Source: Solirubrobacterales bacterium (GTDB lineage: Bacteria > Actinomycetota > Thermoleophilia > Solirubrobacterales > Solirubrobacteraceae). Taken from it: a stretch of 20,547 nucleotides of DNA. Made by a program: the position numbers and the translations under genes. The notes below the pieces were generated by a model. It searched no databases, was not told the origin of the DNA, and was given only the letters and a program-made list of their open reading frames with translations. This document shows positions 1 to 7,836 of this stretch, in pieces. The DNA is taken from positions 1 through 20,547 of the forward strand of contig JAFAZB010000310.1 in assembly GCA_019240015.1 (NCBI GenBank), in the 5' to 3' direction. Each line of letters starts with the position of its first letter. Within the stretch, counting starts at the first letter, position 1.

Positions 1-2
1 AC

Positions 3-71
3 CCCCAGCCCCCCAGCCCGGGCCCTGACCCCAGCCCGATCCCGCCGGACCCCAACCCCCCGGCGATCTGA
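3..71 (+). CDS. Possible proline-rich 3' end of an upstream gene (partial)
   Basis: The frame beginning at base 3 is open to a TGA at 69-71 and would encode a 22-residue tail made mostly of Pro, Asp, Ser and Asn in PxP-like patterns. Such tails are common at the ends of actinobacterial secreted or membrane proteins. The stretch is so C-rich that any frame reads as Pro-rich, and the other forward frames are not excluded, so this is only a possibility. No function can be given. Confidence 0.2.
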   Translation, partial: PQPPSPGPDPSPIPPDPNPPAI

Positions 72-414
72 GGCGGCTCGTAGGCGCGTCGCAGGCCCTT
101 TGGCTCCGGGTGAGCGGCCCCGACCATGGGGATCGTCACCGGGCACCGAGGCTCCCGGCCCCGCGGATCGTCAAGATCTCCCACTCGGTGCCCCTTGCAG
201 CCGGGTGTGCGCGATGCTGGCGCCCACAGCGTCATTCCCGGACGCACCCTCCCGGCTAGCGGATCGGTTGGGATATTTTGACGATCCGGCGCGCCCCCGC
301 CCGACGATCCAGCGCGCCCCGGTTGACGATCCGGCGCGCCCCCGCCCGACGATCCAGCGCGCCCCGGGCCCGCGTATCCGGCGCGCCCCGGGCCCCCCCG
401 CCCGCGCCGACCGC
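72..414. other. Non-coding stretch downstream of the acyl-CoA synthetase gene
   Basis: I see no convincing gene here. Forward frames that cross it continue into the antisense of the acyl-CoA synthetase gene and look like no protein family. The stretch contains the tandem repeat at 278-367. No hairpin followed by a T-run marks a terminator for the minus-strand gene that ends at 415. Confidence 0.5.
278..367. repeat. 45-bp tandem direct repeat, two exact copies
   Basis: Two identical 45-bp units lie at 278-322 and 323-367. Each unit is itself two 22/23-bp half-units sharing the core GATCCRGCGCGCCCC. A fifth, degenerate core (TATCCGGCGCGCCCCGG) follows at about 374-391. The array ends about 25 bp before the stop codon of the minus-strand acyl-CoA synthetase gene, so it lies in its 3' flank. 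It has no CRISPR-like spacers and no coding sense. It could be a slippage-grown minisatellite or a structured 3' end. Confidence 0.85.
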
Positions 415-2205
415 CTACCCGTACATCGACTCGAACCGCTCGGCGTACCGGTCGTTGATCACGTTGCGCTTGACCTTGAGGGTGGGAGTCAGCTCGCCAC
501 TATCGACCGACAGGTCATGGTCGAGGATCGCGAACTTCTTGATCTGCTCGACCGACGCGTAGTTGCCGTTGGCCCGGTCGACCTCGGCTTGGATCAGCTC
601 CCGGATCTGGTCGTTCTCGGCGAGGCTGGCGAGATCATCCGGGAGCTCGCGCTCCTTGGCCCACGGGATGATCTCGTCGGGATCAAGGGTTATGACCGCG
701 ACCGGGTAGGGACGCCGGTCGCCGTACATCACGGCCTGGGAGATGAACCGCGACTGCTTGAGATCGTTCTCAAGGTTGGCCGGGGTCAGGTTCTTGCCGC
801 CGGCGGTGATGATGATGTCCTTCTTGCGCCCGGTGATCTTCAGGTAGCCGTCGTCGTCGAGCTCCCCGACATCGCCGGTGTGCAGCCAGCCGTCGATCAG
901 CGTATCCGCGGTTGCCTCGGGATTGCCCCAGTACTCCTTGAACACGTTCGGTCCCCGGAGCAGGATCTCGCCGTCCTGTGCGATTCGTAGCTCCACCCCG
1001 GGCATCGCTCGACCCACGGTGCCGAACTTGAAGTGCTCGAGCGTGCCGACGGTCCCGACCGCCGTCGTCTCCGTCAACCCCCAGCCCTCCAGCACCGGGA
1101 TGCCCGCGGCGTAGAAGAACTCCAGGATCTCCGGGGCGATCGGGGCCGCGCCCGAGACGGCCTGACGGACCTGGCCGCCGAACAGCTGCCGCACGCGCGC
1201 GAACACCCCCTCATCGGCCTCGCGAAACGCACGCTCCATTTCCTCGGGCACTGTCTCCCCGCGCTCTCGGCGCATCCGCACCTCGACGCCGAGCTTGATC
1301 GCCTTCTGGAAGCGCTCGCGATCCTCCGCGCTCGCCTGCTCCTGGAGCTTCATCGCGGCCGTGTAGAGCTTCTCGAAGATACGTGGGACCGAAGGGAGAT
1401 AGGTCGGCTGCGTCTCCACCAGCTCGCCCAGGATCTGCTTTGTGTCCCCCCCGTAGTAGACGATCGTGGTGCCCCGGTCGAACGACGCCAGCTGCGCGGT
1501 CAGCGCGAACGCGTGCGCCAGCGGCAGATACAGATAGGTGGTCTCCCCGGGCTGCACGAACTCCAGCTCCTCGACCATCTTGCAGACCGACATCGCGTTT
1601 GCGTGCGTGAGCACGACGCCCTTCGGGGGCCCCGTCGTGCCCGACGTGTAGATGATCGTGTACGGATCCTCGGGCTCGACCCGCTCCTGCCGCGCGGCAA
1701 GCGCGCTGCGGTCGCCGTCCCGTCCGCGCGCCCGCAACTGCTCGATGCTGAGATCGCCGGCGTCGTCCGCGATCCCGATCACGTGCTCGAGCTCGGGAAG
1801 CTGGTCTGAGACCTGCTGCACCTTGCTCCGCTGGCCCTGGTCCTCGCAGACCACCGCGCGGGCGCCTGAGTTGCCGATCACCCACTTGCACTCGCTCGGC
1901 GAGTTGGTCGGATAGATCGGCACCACGACCGCGCCGGAGGCGGAAATCGCATAGCTGGCGATCGTCCATTCCACCCGCGTGTCGGCGAGGATGCAGACGC
2001 GATCGCCAGGTGCGATTCCGAGCCCGACCAGCCCCAGCGCCAGCTCTTCGATCGCCTTTCCGATCTCGGCGTAGGTGAGCTCGCTCCACTCCCCGTCGGC
2101 CCTGTGACGGGCCGCTACGAGATCGCCGAACCGCTCGGCCGCCGAGCCCGGAAGCCCGGCGACGGTGGCCGCGATCGTCCGCGAGCCCGATGTCGTGTCG
2201 GTCAT
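415..2205 (-). CDS. Long-chain fatty-acid--CoA ligase (AMP-forming, FadD15-like)
   Basis: This predicted acyl-CoA synthetase (596 aa) activates fatty acids with ATP through an acyl-adenylate and then forms the CoA thioester, feeding lipid synthesis or beta-oxidation at the inner membrane face. The adenylate-forming signatures are intact: the P-loop TSGTTGPPKG at residues 187-196, the GWGLTETT motif in the middle, and HTGDVGELDDDGYLKITGRKKD followed by GGKNLTP near the C-terminus. The order and length fit the COG1022 long-chain group. I chose the ATG at 2205 because GAGGAGGAC lies just upstream; an in-frame start 17 codons earlier at 2256 would place that Shine-Dalgarno inside the gene. It is transcribed divergently from the glycosyltransferase at 2323 and has no partner gene. 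The exact chain-length preference cannot be read from sequence. Confidence 0.93.
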   Translation of the reverse strand: MTDTTSGSRTIAATVAGLPGSAAERFGDLVAARHRADGEWSELTYAEIGKAIEELALGLVGLGIAPGDRVCILADTRVEWTIASYAISASGAVVVPIYPTNSPSECKWVIGNSGARAVVCEDQGQRSKVQQVSDQLPELEHVIGIADDAGDLSIEQLRARGRDGDRSALAARQERVEPEDPYTIIYTSGTTGPPKGVVLTHANAMSVCKMVEELEFVQPGETTYLYLPLAHAFALTAQLASFDRGTTIVYYGGDTKQILGELVETQPTYLPSVPRIFEKLYTAAMKLQEQASAEDRERFQKAIKLGVEVRMRRERGETVPEEMERAFREADEGVFARVRQLFGGQVRQAVSGAAPIAPEILEFFYAAGIPVLEGWGLTETTAVGTVGTLEHFKFGTVGRAMPGVELRIAQDGEILLRGPNVFKEYWGNPEATADTLIDGWLHTGDVGELDDDGYLKITGRKKDIIITAGGKNLTPANLENDLKQSRFISQAVMYGDRRPYPVAVITLDPDEIIPWAKERELPDDLASLAENDQIRELIQAEVDRANGNYASVEQIKKFAILDHDLSVDSGELTPTLKVKRNVINDRYAERFESMYG

Positions 2206-2322
2206 ACCTTGTCCTCCTCGCCTAATCGCTCGGGGGAACTCTCGCACGTAGCGCAAGCCGACTACCCCGGTCTGCGACCGTCGATGCCTGCTAGCTTTGC
2301 GGCCGCCCGCCGGGCCGAGCCG
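2206..2322. promoter_or_regulatory. Divergent intergenic region with a possible -10 element
   Basis: This 117-bp gap must carry promoters for both the minus-strand acyl-CoA synthetase and the plus-strand glycosyltransferase. On the plus strand TAGCTT at 2292-2297 fits the actinobacterial TANNNT -10 pattern and would start RNA near 2304, about 20 nt before the ATG at 2323. No good -35 hexamer is visible. For the minus strand only the strong Shine-Dalgarno GAGGAGG is clear. Confidence 0.3.
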
Positions 2323-3828
2323 ATGGACACGCTACCCCTGACCGCCAGGCAGGAGCCAGCCGTGGGGCGCTCGCCGCCGGGAAGAAGCCGTGGCGGCGCA
2401 GTCTGGTCCTCGCCCGCGCGGGTTGCGCTGCCGGTCGTGATCGGGCTGAGCCTGGCCAATTTCGGTTGGCAGCTTGGCTCCTCGAGCTACTACGTCGACG
2501 AGGTCCAGAGCGTCACCGCAGCGCTCGCGCCGCTCGGCGGTCTGCTCCACGGCGTCAGCAGGACCGAGCTGTCCCCGCCGGCGTACTTCTACTTCCTGCA
2601 CGAATGGCTGGTGCGCCTCGGTTCGGACGCCGAATGGGTGGCGCGAATCCCATCGGCCCTGGGCGGCGGCCTGCTGGTGGCCGCCGTCTACTGGCTGGCG
2701 TCGCTGACCGGCCTGCGACGGACCGCCGCGCTGGGTGCCGCGGCGCTCACGGGAGCAAGCCCGTTCGTGCTCGAGTACGCGCAGCGCGCGCAGCCCTACT
2801 TGTTTGTGATGCTCGCCGTCACGGTGGCGGCGGGGGCGGTGCTTGCGGCCGAACGGGACCCAACCCGCTCGCGGCCGTGGCTGGCGGCGGCCGCGGCGGC
2901 CTCGATGCTGGCGATCGCGCTCCACTACACCGCGGCGCTGGTGTTGGTGGGGCTCTGCTGGCGGGTGATCAGAAGCAGGGTGTTGACGACCGTCGAGCGC
3001 GGCGCGTACGTCGTCGCCTGTGCCTGCGCGGCGCTGGCGCTCGTGCCGCTGGCGATCGCGCAGCACCGCTCGATTCCGATCAGGACCGGGGTCGCCGACA
3101 GCGCCGGTGTGACGATCGCCAGTGCCGCCCGGGTGCTCGAGACGCCGTTCGCCGGCCGGATCGAGACGCTTCCCGTACTGGGTTGCGCCGTCATGGTCGC
3201 CGCGTTGCTGGTGCTCGTGGCGCGAGGCGGCGCGCTGCGCGAGCGGCAGCTCGTTCTGCTCCTGGCCGCCGGCGAGCCGCTCGTGTTGCTGGTCGCGAGC
3301 GCGCTCGGCGCCCACCTGATGCTTACCCGCTACGCCGCGGTCGCGGCGCCATTCATGCTGCTCGCGATCGCCGCGGCCGGGACGGAGCTTGCCCAGCTGG
3401 CCCGCCCCGCCGCGGCACTGCTGGTGCTCGCGGCCGCCGTGGCCGCGGCAGCCGGCCTGCTCGCGAGCCACCGCCGCGCGGGATTCGAGCTCGACGCCCG
3501 CGACGCGGTCGCCTATCTCGGCTCCCACACGGTCGCCGGGCAGGCCGTGCTCGCGCCCAAGGACCCCGGGATCCAGGCGCCGCTCGTCTTCTACGGCGTC
3601 AAGGCTCTGAACCCGATCTGGGCCAGGCAGGCGACGTTCGCTGCGGTTCTGCGCGAGCAGCGCCGGCCCACCTGGGCGATCGTGGCCCTGCCCTCGCAAT
3701 CGCCCACTGCCGCTGCGGTGCTCGCGTTCACGAAGGGCGCGCTCTGGAGGCTCGGCCTCGCCACCCGGGCGACGCACCTGCTCCCCGGGGTCACCCCGGT
3801 CGCCTTGCTGCTGGAGGTCCGGCGTTGA
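2323..3828 (+). CDS. Membrane glycosyltransferase, GT39/ArnT-like (GT-C fold)
   Basis: This 501-residue polytopic protein has about ten hydrophobic segments. The N-terminal half looks like family-39 and related lipid-linked sugar transferases: YYVDE (Asp59-Glu60) in the first external loop, the usual acidic motif of GT-C enzymes; TELSPPAYFYFLHEWL; ARIPSALGGGL; and SPFVLEYAQRAQPYLF. Such enzymes move a sugar from a polyprenyl phosphate carrier to an acceptor outside the membrane. Donor and acceptor are unknown. The start is uncertain: ATG 2323 lies about 20 nt after a -10-like TAGCTT, while ATG 2284 would give 514 residues; neither has a clear Shine-Dalgarno. The stop overlaps an ATG (TGATG) that opens a chain of two mini-ORFs leading to the next gene. 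A second GT-C-like protein lies at 5586. Confidence 0.75.
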   Translation: MDTLPLTARQEPAVGRSPPGRSRGGAVWSSPARVALPVVIGLSLANFGWQLGSSSYYVDEVQSVTAALAPLGGLLHGVSRTELSPPAYFYFLHEWLVRLGSDAEWVARIPSALGGGLLVAAVYWLASLTGLRRTAALGAAALTGASPFVLEYAQRAQPYLFVMLAVTVAAGAVLAAERDPTRSRPWLAAAAAASMLAIALHYTAALVLVGLCWRVIRSRVLTTVERGAYVVACACAALALVPLAIAQHRSIPIRTGVADSAGVTIASAARVLETPFAGRIETLPVLGCAVMVAALLVLVARGGALRERQLVLLLAAGEPLVLLVASALGAHLMLTRYAAVAAPFMLLAIAAAGTELAQLARPAAALLVLAAAVAAAAGLLASHRRAGFELDARDAVAYLGSHTVAGQAVLAPKDPGIQAPLVFYGVKALNPIWARQATFAAVLREQRRPTWAIVALPSQSPTAAAVLAFTKGALWRLGLATRATHLLPGVTPVALLLEVRR

Positions 3829-3910
3829 TGGTGCAGGACCTCGCTGCATGAAAGGCCGCGTACCGTCGCCACGCAGGTGGGTGGAGCGGATACGGTTGCG
3901 GCGAGCATGA
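3828..3910 (+). other. Two-step mini-ORF chain linking the glycosyltransferase to the next gene
   Basis: The glycosyltransferase stop TGA (3826-3828) shares its A with ATG 3828. That ATG opens a 7-codon ORF (MVQDLAA) ending at TGA 3849-3851. This TGA overlaps ATG 3848 (ATGA), which opens a 20-codon, Arg-rich ORF ending at TGA 3908-3910. That TGA in turn overlaps ATG 3907, the chosen start of the next gene. Every handover is a 1- or 4-base overlap. No Shine-Dalgarno is seen. The peptides need not be functional; a role in reinitiation is inference. Confidence 0.35.
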
Positions 3911-4653
3911 GGTTCGTTGCTGCTCAATTGCTTCGCACCGCCGGCTCGGGGACGCCGTGGTGGATCTGGATGACCGTGTTCGCGCCGCTGGCGGCGGGGT
4001 TCGCGCTCGTCGGTGTCAGCTGGCTCAGGGACGGCAGCGGCACGAGCAGGAGCGATCGGCTTGGGCCCCCGAACTGGAACTTCGCTGCGAGCTTCGCGTC
4101 GACCCTGACGGTATTCGGTTCGCTGCTCGGCACGATCCTCTCAGCGAACGTGCTGCCCAACGGCACCCTCGTTCCCGCCAGTACTTATACGGGCTTGAAC
4201 CTGATGTTCGGCGTGATCGTGATCGTCGGACCGCTGATCTACACCGCCACCCAGACGACGGTGCAGGTACATCGTGGTTCGCCGGTCGCCGAGCCGCAGT
4301 ACCAGGGCACCGTGTGGGGATTCCTGGTTGCCACCGCGCTGACCCTGTGGGCGGTGATCGGCGAGCTGATCACGATCGGGCTGGTACTGAACGAGATCCG
4401 ACGGGGCGGATCGCTGCCCGCGGTCGCGCTCGGAGTCATGGCCACCCTACTGGCAATCAGCGCGGTCTCGCTGCTGATCCTCGCCGACCGACGGATCGCC
4501 GCGATCCTCGATAGCCACCAAGCGCAGAGCAGAACAAAGCACACCCGCCAGCTGGCCCTGTACGCCCAATACCAATCACTCGGTATGCCCGCCGAAGCCC
4601 TGCCGGCGACCGAAGAGATCAACCCGAGCCGCCCGAGCTGGCCCCTCCTGTAG
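3907..4653 (+). CDS. Hypothetical five-helix membrane protein
   Basis: I do not recognise the family. The 248-residue product has five clear hydrophobic segments at about 18-40, 58-80, 94-115, 134-162 and 168-193, then a polar, probably cytoplasmic tail of about 50 residues containing a basic stretch (Arg/Lys/His around 205-215). The first 15 residues are weakly amphipathic and no lipobox is present. The start is uncertain: GTG 3877 would add ten residues, but ATG 3907 overlaps the stop of a preceding mini-ORF (ATGA). It follows the GT39-like gene on the same strand with a 78-bp gap and is convergent with the ankyrin gene, 48 bp away. A transport or envelope role is possible but not shown. 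Confidence 0.7.
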   Translation: MRFVAAQLLRTAGSGTPWWIWMTVFAPLAAGFALVGVSWLRDGSGTSRSDRLGPPNWNFAASFASTLTVFGSLLGTILSANVLPNGTLVPASTYTGLNLMFGVIVIVGPLIYTATQTTVQVHRGSPVAEPQYQGTVWGFLVATALTLWAVIGELITIGLVLNEIRRGGSLPAVALGVMATLLAISAVSLLILADRRIAAILDSHQAQSRTKHTRQLALYAQYQSLGMPAEALPATEEINPSRPSWPLL

Positions 4654-4701
4654 GCCAGCCGCGCCACCGCGTGTTCGCCGCTGTACGCGAGGGGCTGCGG
4701 C

Positions 4702-5478
4702 TCAGTCTCGAGGCCTTGCCGAGGGGGCGCCTCGCTCCCGCAGCCAGCTGAGGACATTCTCCTGGCGGGTGCCCAGCGAGCCGGCCGCATCCAGGGGGGT
4801 GCCTTCGGCATAGTCGGGGACCCAGCCGAGATCGGCCCCTTGCGCGAGTAGGTGATCGGCCGCGCGGCGCTGGCCGGCAGCGCACGCATGCCAGAACGCC
4901 TGGGAGACCTCGCCAGCCGCGTCGCCTCGCTCCCCGAGGAGTTCTTCCATCCGTGCCAGCATCCCGAGCGCCGCCGCGTGCCAAAGCCGCTCGACCGTGG
5001 CGCCTCTCGCGACGAGCAGTCGGGCAACGTGCCAGCAGCTGTAGCCGATCGCGTTGTCGAGGGGAGTGCCGATCGACCCACCGGGGATTTCGAGCTCGGC
5101 GCCGCCGTCGATCAGCACGACGGCGACGTCTACGTCGTCGGTGCTCGCTGCCCAATGCAGTGGCGTCTCGGGGAGCCCGCCGCCGGTGTCGTCATTCGGA
5201 TCAGCCCCCGCCTCCAGGAGCAGGGCGACCGCCGCGGGCGCGGCGGGGAAGTAGCCGGGCCAGTCGGCAGCCGCGTGCAAGGGGGTGCGCCAGCCGCCCT
5301 CGGGGCCTTTGCGGCCGATCATGCGCACCGAAGCGAGCTCCGGTCGCTCGGCGAGGAGGCGTCCCAACGCGTCGAGGTCACCAACGCGGATGGCCGAGGT
5401 CAACTCGACAGCCACGGCGTCGCCGTGGGGCAAAGTCCGCTTGGGCGCAGGCCCTCCACGCGTATCGAGCGTCGACAC
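4702..5478 (-). CDS. Ankyrin-repeat protein
   Basis: This 258-residue soluble protein is built from ankyrin-type helix pairs. The clearest are WRTPLHAAADW...VALLLEAGADPN (residues 63-95) and ETPLHWAASTDDVDVAVVLIDGGAELE (104-130), followed by GTPLDNAIGYSCWHVARLLVARGA (137-160) and weaker units up to HACAAGQRRAADHLLAQGADLG (197-218) and GTPLDAAGS (226-234). There is no signal peptide or enzymatic domain, so it probably binds a protein partner, which cannot be named. The start is GTG 5478. It lacks a Shine-Dalgarno, but a TAGTGT sequence about nine bases upstream on the minus strand could be a -10 for a leaderless mRNA. It stands alone between a convergent and a divergent neighbour. The first 25 residues precede the repeats, so a later start is possible. 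Confidence 0.8.
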   Translation of the reverse strand: MSTLDTRGGPAPKRTLPHGDAVAVELTSAIRVGDLDALGRLLAERPELASVRMIGRKGPEGGWRTPLHAAADWPGYFPAAPAAVALLLEAGADPNDDTGGGLPETPLHWAASTDDVDVAVVLIDGGAELEIPGGSIGTPLDNAIGYSCWHVARLLVARGATVERLWHAAALGMLARMEELLGERGDAAGEVSQAFWHACAAGQRRAADHLLAQGADLGWVPDYAEGTPLDAAGSLGTRQENVLSWLRERGAPSARPRD

Positions 5479-5585
5479 TCGCGGGCAACACTAATACCGC
5501 CCAGTCGGACGCTGCCCCTTGATCCGGCACTCGGGCGAGCTGCCCATGCCGTACGCGACGCGCGTGAATCGAGGAGGATATCCGC

Positions 5586-7184
5586 GTGCGCCCGGACGGG
5601 AATGAGACCCCGCGAGGAGAGCGAGAGCCGTGCACACGACGGTCTCGCCAGGGTGCGACTGCTCTGATCTGCGTCGCGATCGCGATCGTGGCGATCGCGA
5701 CCGAGCGGGTCGCCACACCGCACGGCTTGGCCATCTCACCGGACTCGGTCGCTTACCTCGCGACGGCTGACGGGATCGCCCATGGACATGGCGCAGCCGC
5801 CCCCTACGGCGTCAACCTCACGGCGTCCGTGCCGGCGCTTTCAGGCCGAAGCCTCACGCCCTGGGAGCCAACGACAGTGTTCGAGCCCCTGTACTCCGCC
5901 GTGCTCGCACCGCTGCTGCCCACGCTCGGTGCACAATCTGCCGGACGCGTGCTCTCGGCCGTGTGCTTCGCGCTCCTGCTCGTGCTTGCGGGCTGGGTCC
6001 CGTATACGTGGTCCGGCAATCGCGCAGCGCTTTTCCTGGGGCCACTGCTAGTCCTAGCCGCGCCCGACCTCCTCGACGTGTATGTGAACGTGGAGAGCGA
6101 GGTCCTATTCCTTCCCCTGGTACTCGCGGGAACGTTCGCGTTGTCCTGCTACCTGGAACGCTGTGCCCGCGGCCCGTTGGCCGCTGCGGGGGTGTTGATC
6201 GGAGCCGCGGTACTCACGCGCTACGCCGGCCTCGGATTGATTCCCGGAGGAGCCCTGGTGGTGCTGCTTGCCGGCACACCCGCGCTCAGGAGGCGACTCC
6301 TCGACGCGGCGATCTTCGCCTCAGCCTGCGGGGCTCCGGCTGCCGTGTGGGTGCTTCGCAACGCGCTCAACGGCAGCGCCGCCGCCCGAACCGTCGCCTT
6401 TCACCCGCTCACGGCAGCGCAACTTCACACCGCGCTACGCGCGGCCGGATCGTGGTTCGCACCGAGTCGTGCGCCGGGCATCGTCAAGGCCGCGGCCTGG
6501 ATCCTCGTAATGATCCTCGTGCTGAGCCTGGCGTGGCGCGCGCGTAGGCGGTCAGCGCTCCAGCTCCTAATCAGCCTGCTGGTGCTCTGCTACCTCGCAG
6601 GAGTAGTCGTCTCGGACACGTTCCTCGACGCCTCAACCGGGATCGACGCGAGGATCCTGGCCCCGGCGCACCTGCTGGTTCTGGTCGGGATCGGTTATCT
6701 CGCGGGCGAGGAGTTGACCAAGGTCCCGATCCGGCTGCGCGTGCTCCCGTTGGCGGTTCTTGTGGCCTTCGGCGCGCTTGCCCTGGCGCGCGGGGGAGCC
6801 TGGCTGCGGACCGTGCGACACAGCTCGGTGCAGTACGCCGATTCCTTCTGGCAACACAGTCCATTGATGGCCACGGTTCGCGGGCTTCCCCCGGATGTAC
6901 CGATCTTCACCAATGCAGGCGACGCGGTCTGGTTCCTCGACCGGCGCGGCACTTATCCCTTGCCCGAGGTCTCCGATCCGCGCTCCGGGAGGACTAACGA
7001 CCAGCTTTCCGCTCAGCTACGGAAATTGGGGGGGTTCATCACTGCCAGGCATGCGGCGGTGGCGTTCTTTACCTCAGTTAGCTGGCGGACCTATCTCCCG
7101 TCTGAATCGATGCTGCTGGCCCGTCTTCGACTACGTGTGAGCGAGCACGAGCCCGACGGGGTTCTCCTGGCACCTCCAGCTTGA
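5586..7184 (+). CDS. Polytopic membrane protein, GT-C glycosyltransferase-like
   Basis: This 532-residue protein begins with a short Arg-rich cytoplasmic tail, a first membrane helix (about 23-40) and an external loop with SPDSVAYLATADGIAHGHG. The pattern Asp-x4-Tyr-x3-Ala-x4-Gly is common in GT-C transferases of the ArnT/PMT type. Further features are VNVESEVLFLPLVLAG and LTRYAGLGLIPGG, about ten more hydrophobic helices, and a C-terminal soluble region of about 130 residues (LPPDVPIFTNAGDAVWFLDRRG). It probably transfers a sugar from a lipid carrier outside the membrane; the substrate is unknown and the family call is tentative. The GTG start at 5586 is set by GAGGAGG at 5571-5577, eight bases upstream. 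It is divergent from the ankyrin gene and lies 45 bp before a tRNA gene on the other strand. Confidence 0.75.
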   Translation: MRPDGNETPRGEREPCTRRSRQGATALICVAIAIVAIATERVATPHGLAISPDSVAYLATADGIAHGHGAAAPYGVNLTASVPALSGRSLTPWEPTTVFEPLYSAVLAPLLPTLGAQSAGRVLSAVCFALLLVLAGWVPYTWSGNRAALFLGPLLVLAAPDLLDVYVNVESEVLFLPLVLAGTFALSCYLERCARGPLAAAGVLIGAAVLTRYAGLGLIPGGALVVLLAGTPALRRRLLDAAIFASACGAPAAVWVLRNALNGSAAARTVAFHPLTAAQLHTALRAAGSWFAPSRAPGIVKAAAWILVMILVLSLAWRARRRSALQLLISLLVLCYLAGVVVSDTFLDASTGIDARILAPAHLLVLVGIGYLAGEELTKVPIRLRVLPLAVLVAFGALALARGGAWLRTVRHSSVQYADSFWQHSPLMATVRGLPPDVPIFTNAGDAVWFLDRRGTYPLPEVSDPRSGRTNDQLSAQLRKLGGFITARHAAVAFFTSVSWRTYLPSESMLLARLRLRVSEHEPDGVLLAPPA

Positions 7185-7229
7185 AGGAATCGCGTGGGGG
7201 CCGGTGACCCGAGAGCCAGCAGCGTCGAG

Positions 7230-7302
7230 CGCGCCCGGCAGGATTTGAACCTGCGACCTTTCGCTCCGGAGGCGAACGCTCTATCCCCTGAGCTACGGGC
7301 GC
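7230..7302 (-). tRNA. tRNA-Arg (anticodon CCG)
   Basis: The minus strand folds into a standard 73-nt cloverleaf. The acceptor stem GCGCCCG/CGGGCGC is perfectly paired. The D-arm is GCTC-AGGGGATA-GAGC, the anticodon arm TTCGC-CTCCGGA-GCGAA with anticodon CCG (reads CGG), the variable loop AGGTC and the T-arm GCAGG-TTCAAAT-CCTGC. The discriminator base is G at 7230. The 3' CCA is not encoded. CGG is a common Arg codon in this GC-rich window. Confidence 0.97.
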
Positions 7303-7333
7303 TCTGAGCGGGGACTGCTATCACGAGCTTACA

Positions 7334-7822
7334 GTGGTGATCGCGATCGTCTCCGACACCCATTTGCCCAGGGGTGCGCGACGGCTGCCGGACCGGCTGC
7401 TGTCCGAGGCGCGGCGCGCAGACTTGATCGTGCACGCCGGCGATTTCGTGGCGCTGTCGGTGCTGCGCGAGCTGGAGTCACTTGGCGATGTGATCGCAGT
7501 GCACGGCAATGTCGACGAGCAGGCGGTGCGCGCGCGGCTGCCGGAAACGGTCAGCTTCGAAGCCGAGGGGGCGAGGCTCGGCGTGATCCACGACGCCGGC
7601 ACGGCGCCGGGGCGGCTCGCTCGGATGCGGGCTCGCTTTCCACAGCACGACGCGGTCGTGTTCGGCCACTCGCACATGCCACTGCGTGAGCGGGCCGACG
7701 ATGCCTTTCAGATCTTCAACCCGGGCAGCCCCACCGAGCGGCGCCGGGCGCCCCGACGGACGATGGGGATCGCGCGCGTCAACGCGGGCAAGGTGTGCTT
7801 CGAGCTCGTGACCCTCGGCTGA
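7334..7822 (+). CDS. YfcE/MJ0936-type metallophosphoesterase
   Basis: This 162-residue enzyme carries the full calcineurin-like phosphoesterase signature in order: SDTH (Asp8, His10), GD (Asp37), GN-x-D (Asn59), His86 in VIHDAG and GHSH (His112, His114), plus the conserved NPGS near the C-terminus. YfcE-family enzymes hydrolyse phosphodiester bonds with Mn or similar metals; their physiological substrate is usually unknown. The length is normal. In most relatives the motif near His86 reads HG; here it is HDAG. Start GTG 7334 (or the adjacent GTG 7337) lacks a clear Shine-Dalgarno. It lies 31 bp from the oppositely oriented tRNA gene and 14 bp before rnz, with which it probably forms an operon. 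Confidence 0.9.
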   Translation: MVIAIVSDTHLPRGARRLPDRLLSEARRADLIVHAGDFVALSVLRELESLGDVIAVHGNVDEQAVRARLPETVSFEAEGARLGVIHDAGTAPGRLARMRARFPQHDAVVFGHSHMPLRERADDAFQIFNPGSPTERRRAPRRTMGIARVNAGKVCFELVTLG

Positions 7823-7836
7823 CAGACTGACCGCCG

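Noticed and set aside
278..395. Repeat array considered as CRISPR
   Set aside because: Units are directly adjacent without unique spacers, and no cas-like genes are nearby.
2332..3927. 531-codon minus-strand frame opposite the glycosyltransferase
   Set aside because: It is very rich in Arg, Gln, His and Gly with no domain, the typical antisense of a GC-rich membrane-protein gene.
4654..4701. Possible bidirectional terminator between the convergent genes
   Set aside because: Only a 6-bp AGCCGC/GCGGCT pairing with a 34-base loop is present and there is no T-run, which is too weak to call.
5670..5705. Cluster of GCGATCGC-like palindromes resembling HIP1 elements
   Set aside because: They fall in codons for a hydrophobic Ile/Ala/Val helix (AIAIVAIA) written with preferred GC-rich codons; no intergenic enrichment is seen.
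7091..7435. Minus-strand frame with AQSARSSGDRAFASGAKGRRFKSCRARST
   Set aside because: This peptide text is the known false translation of a tRNA gene; the tRNA-Arg lies at 7230-7302.
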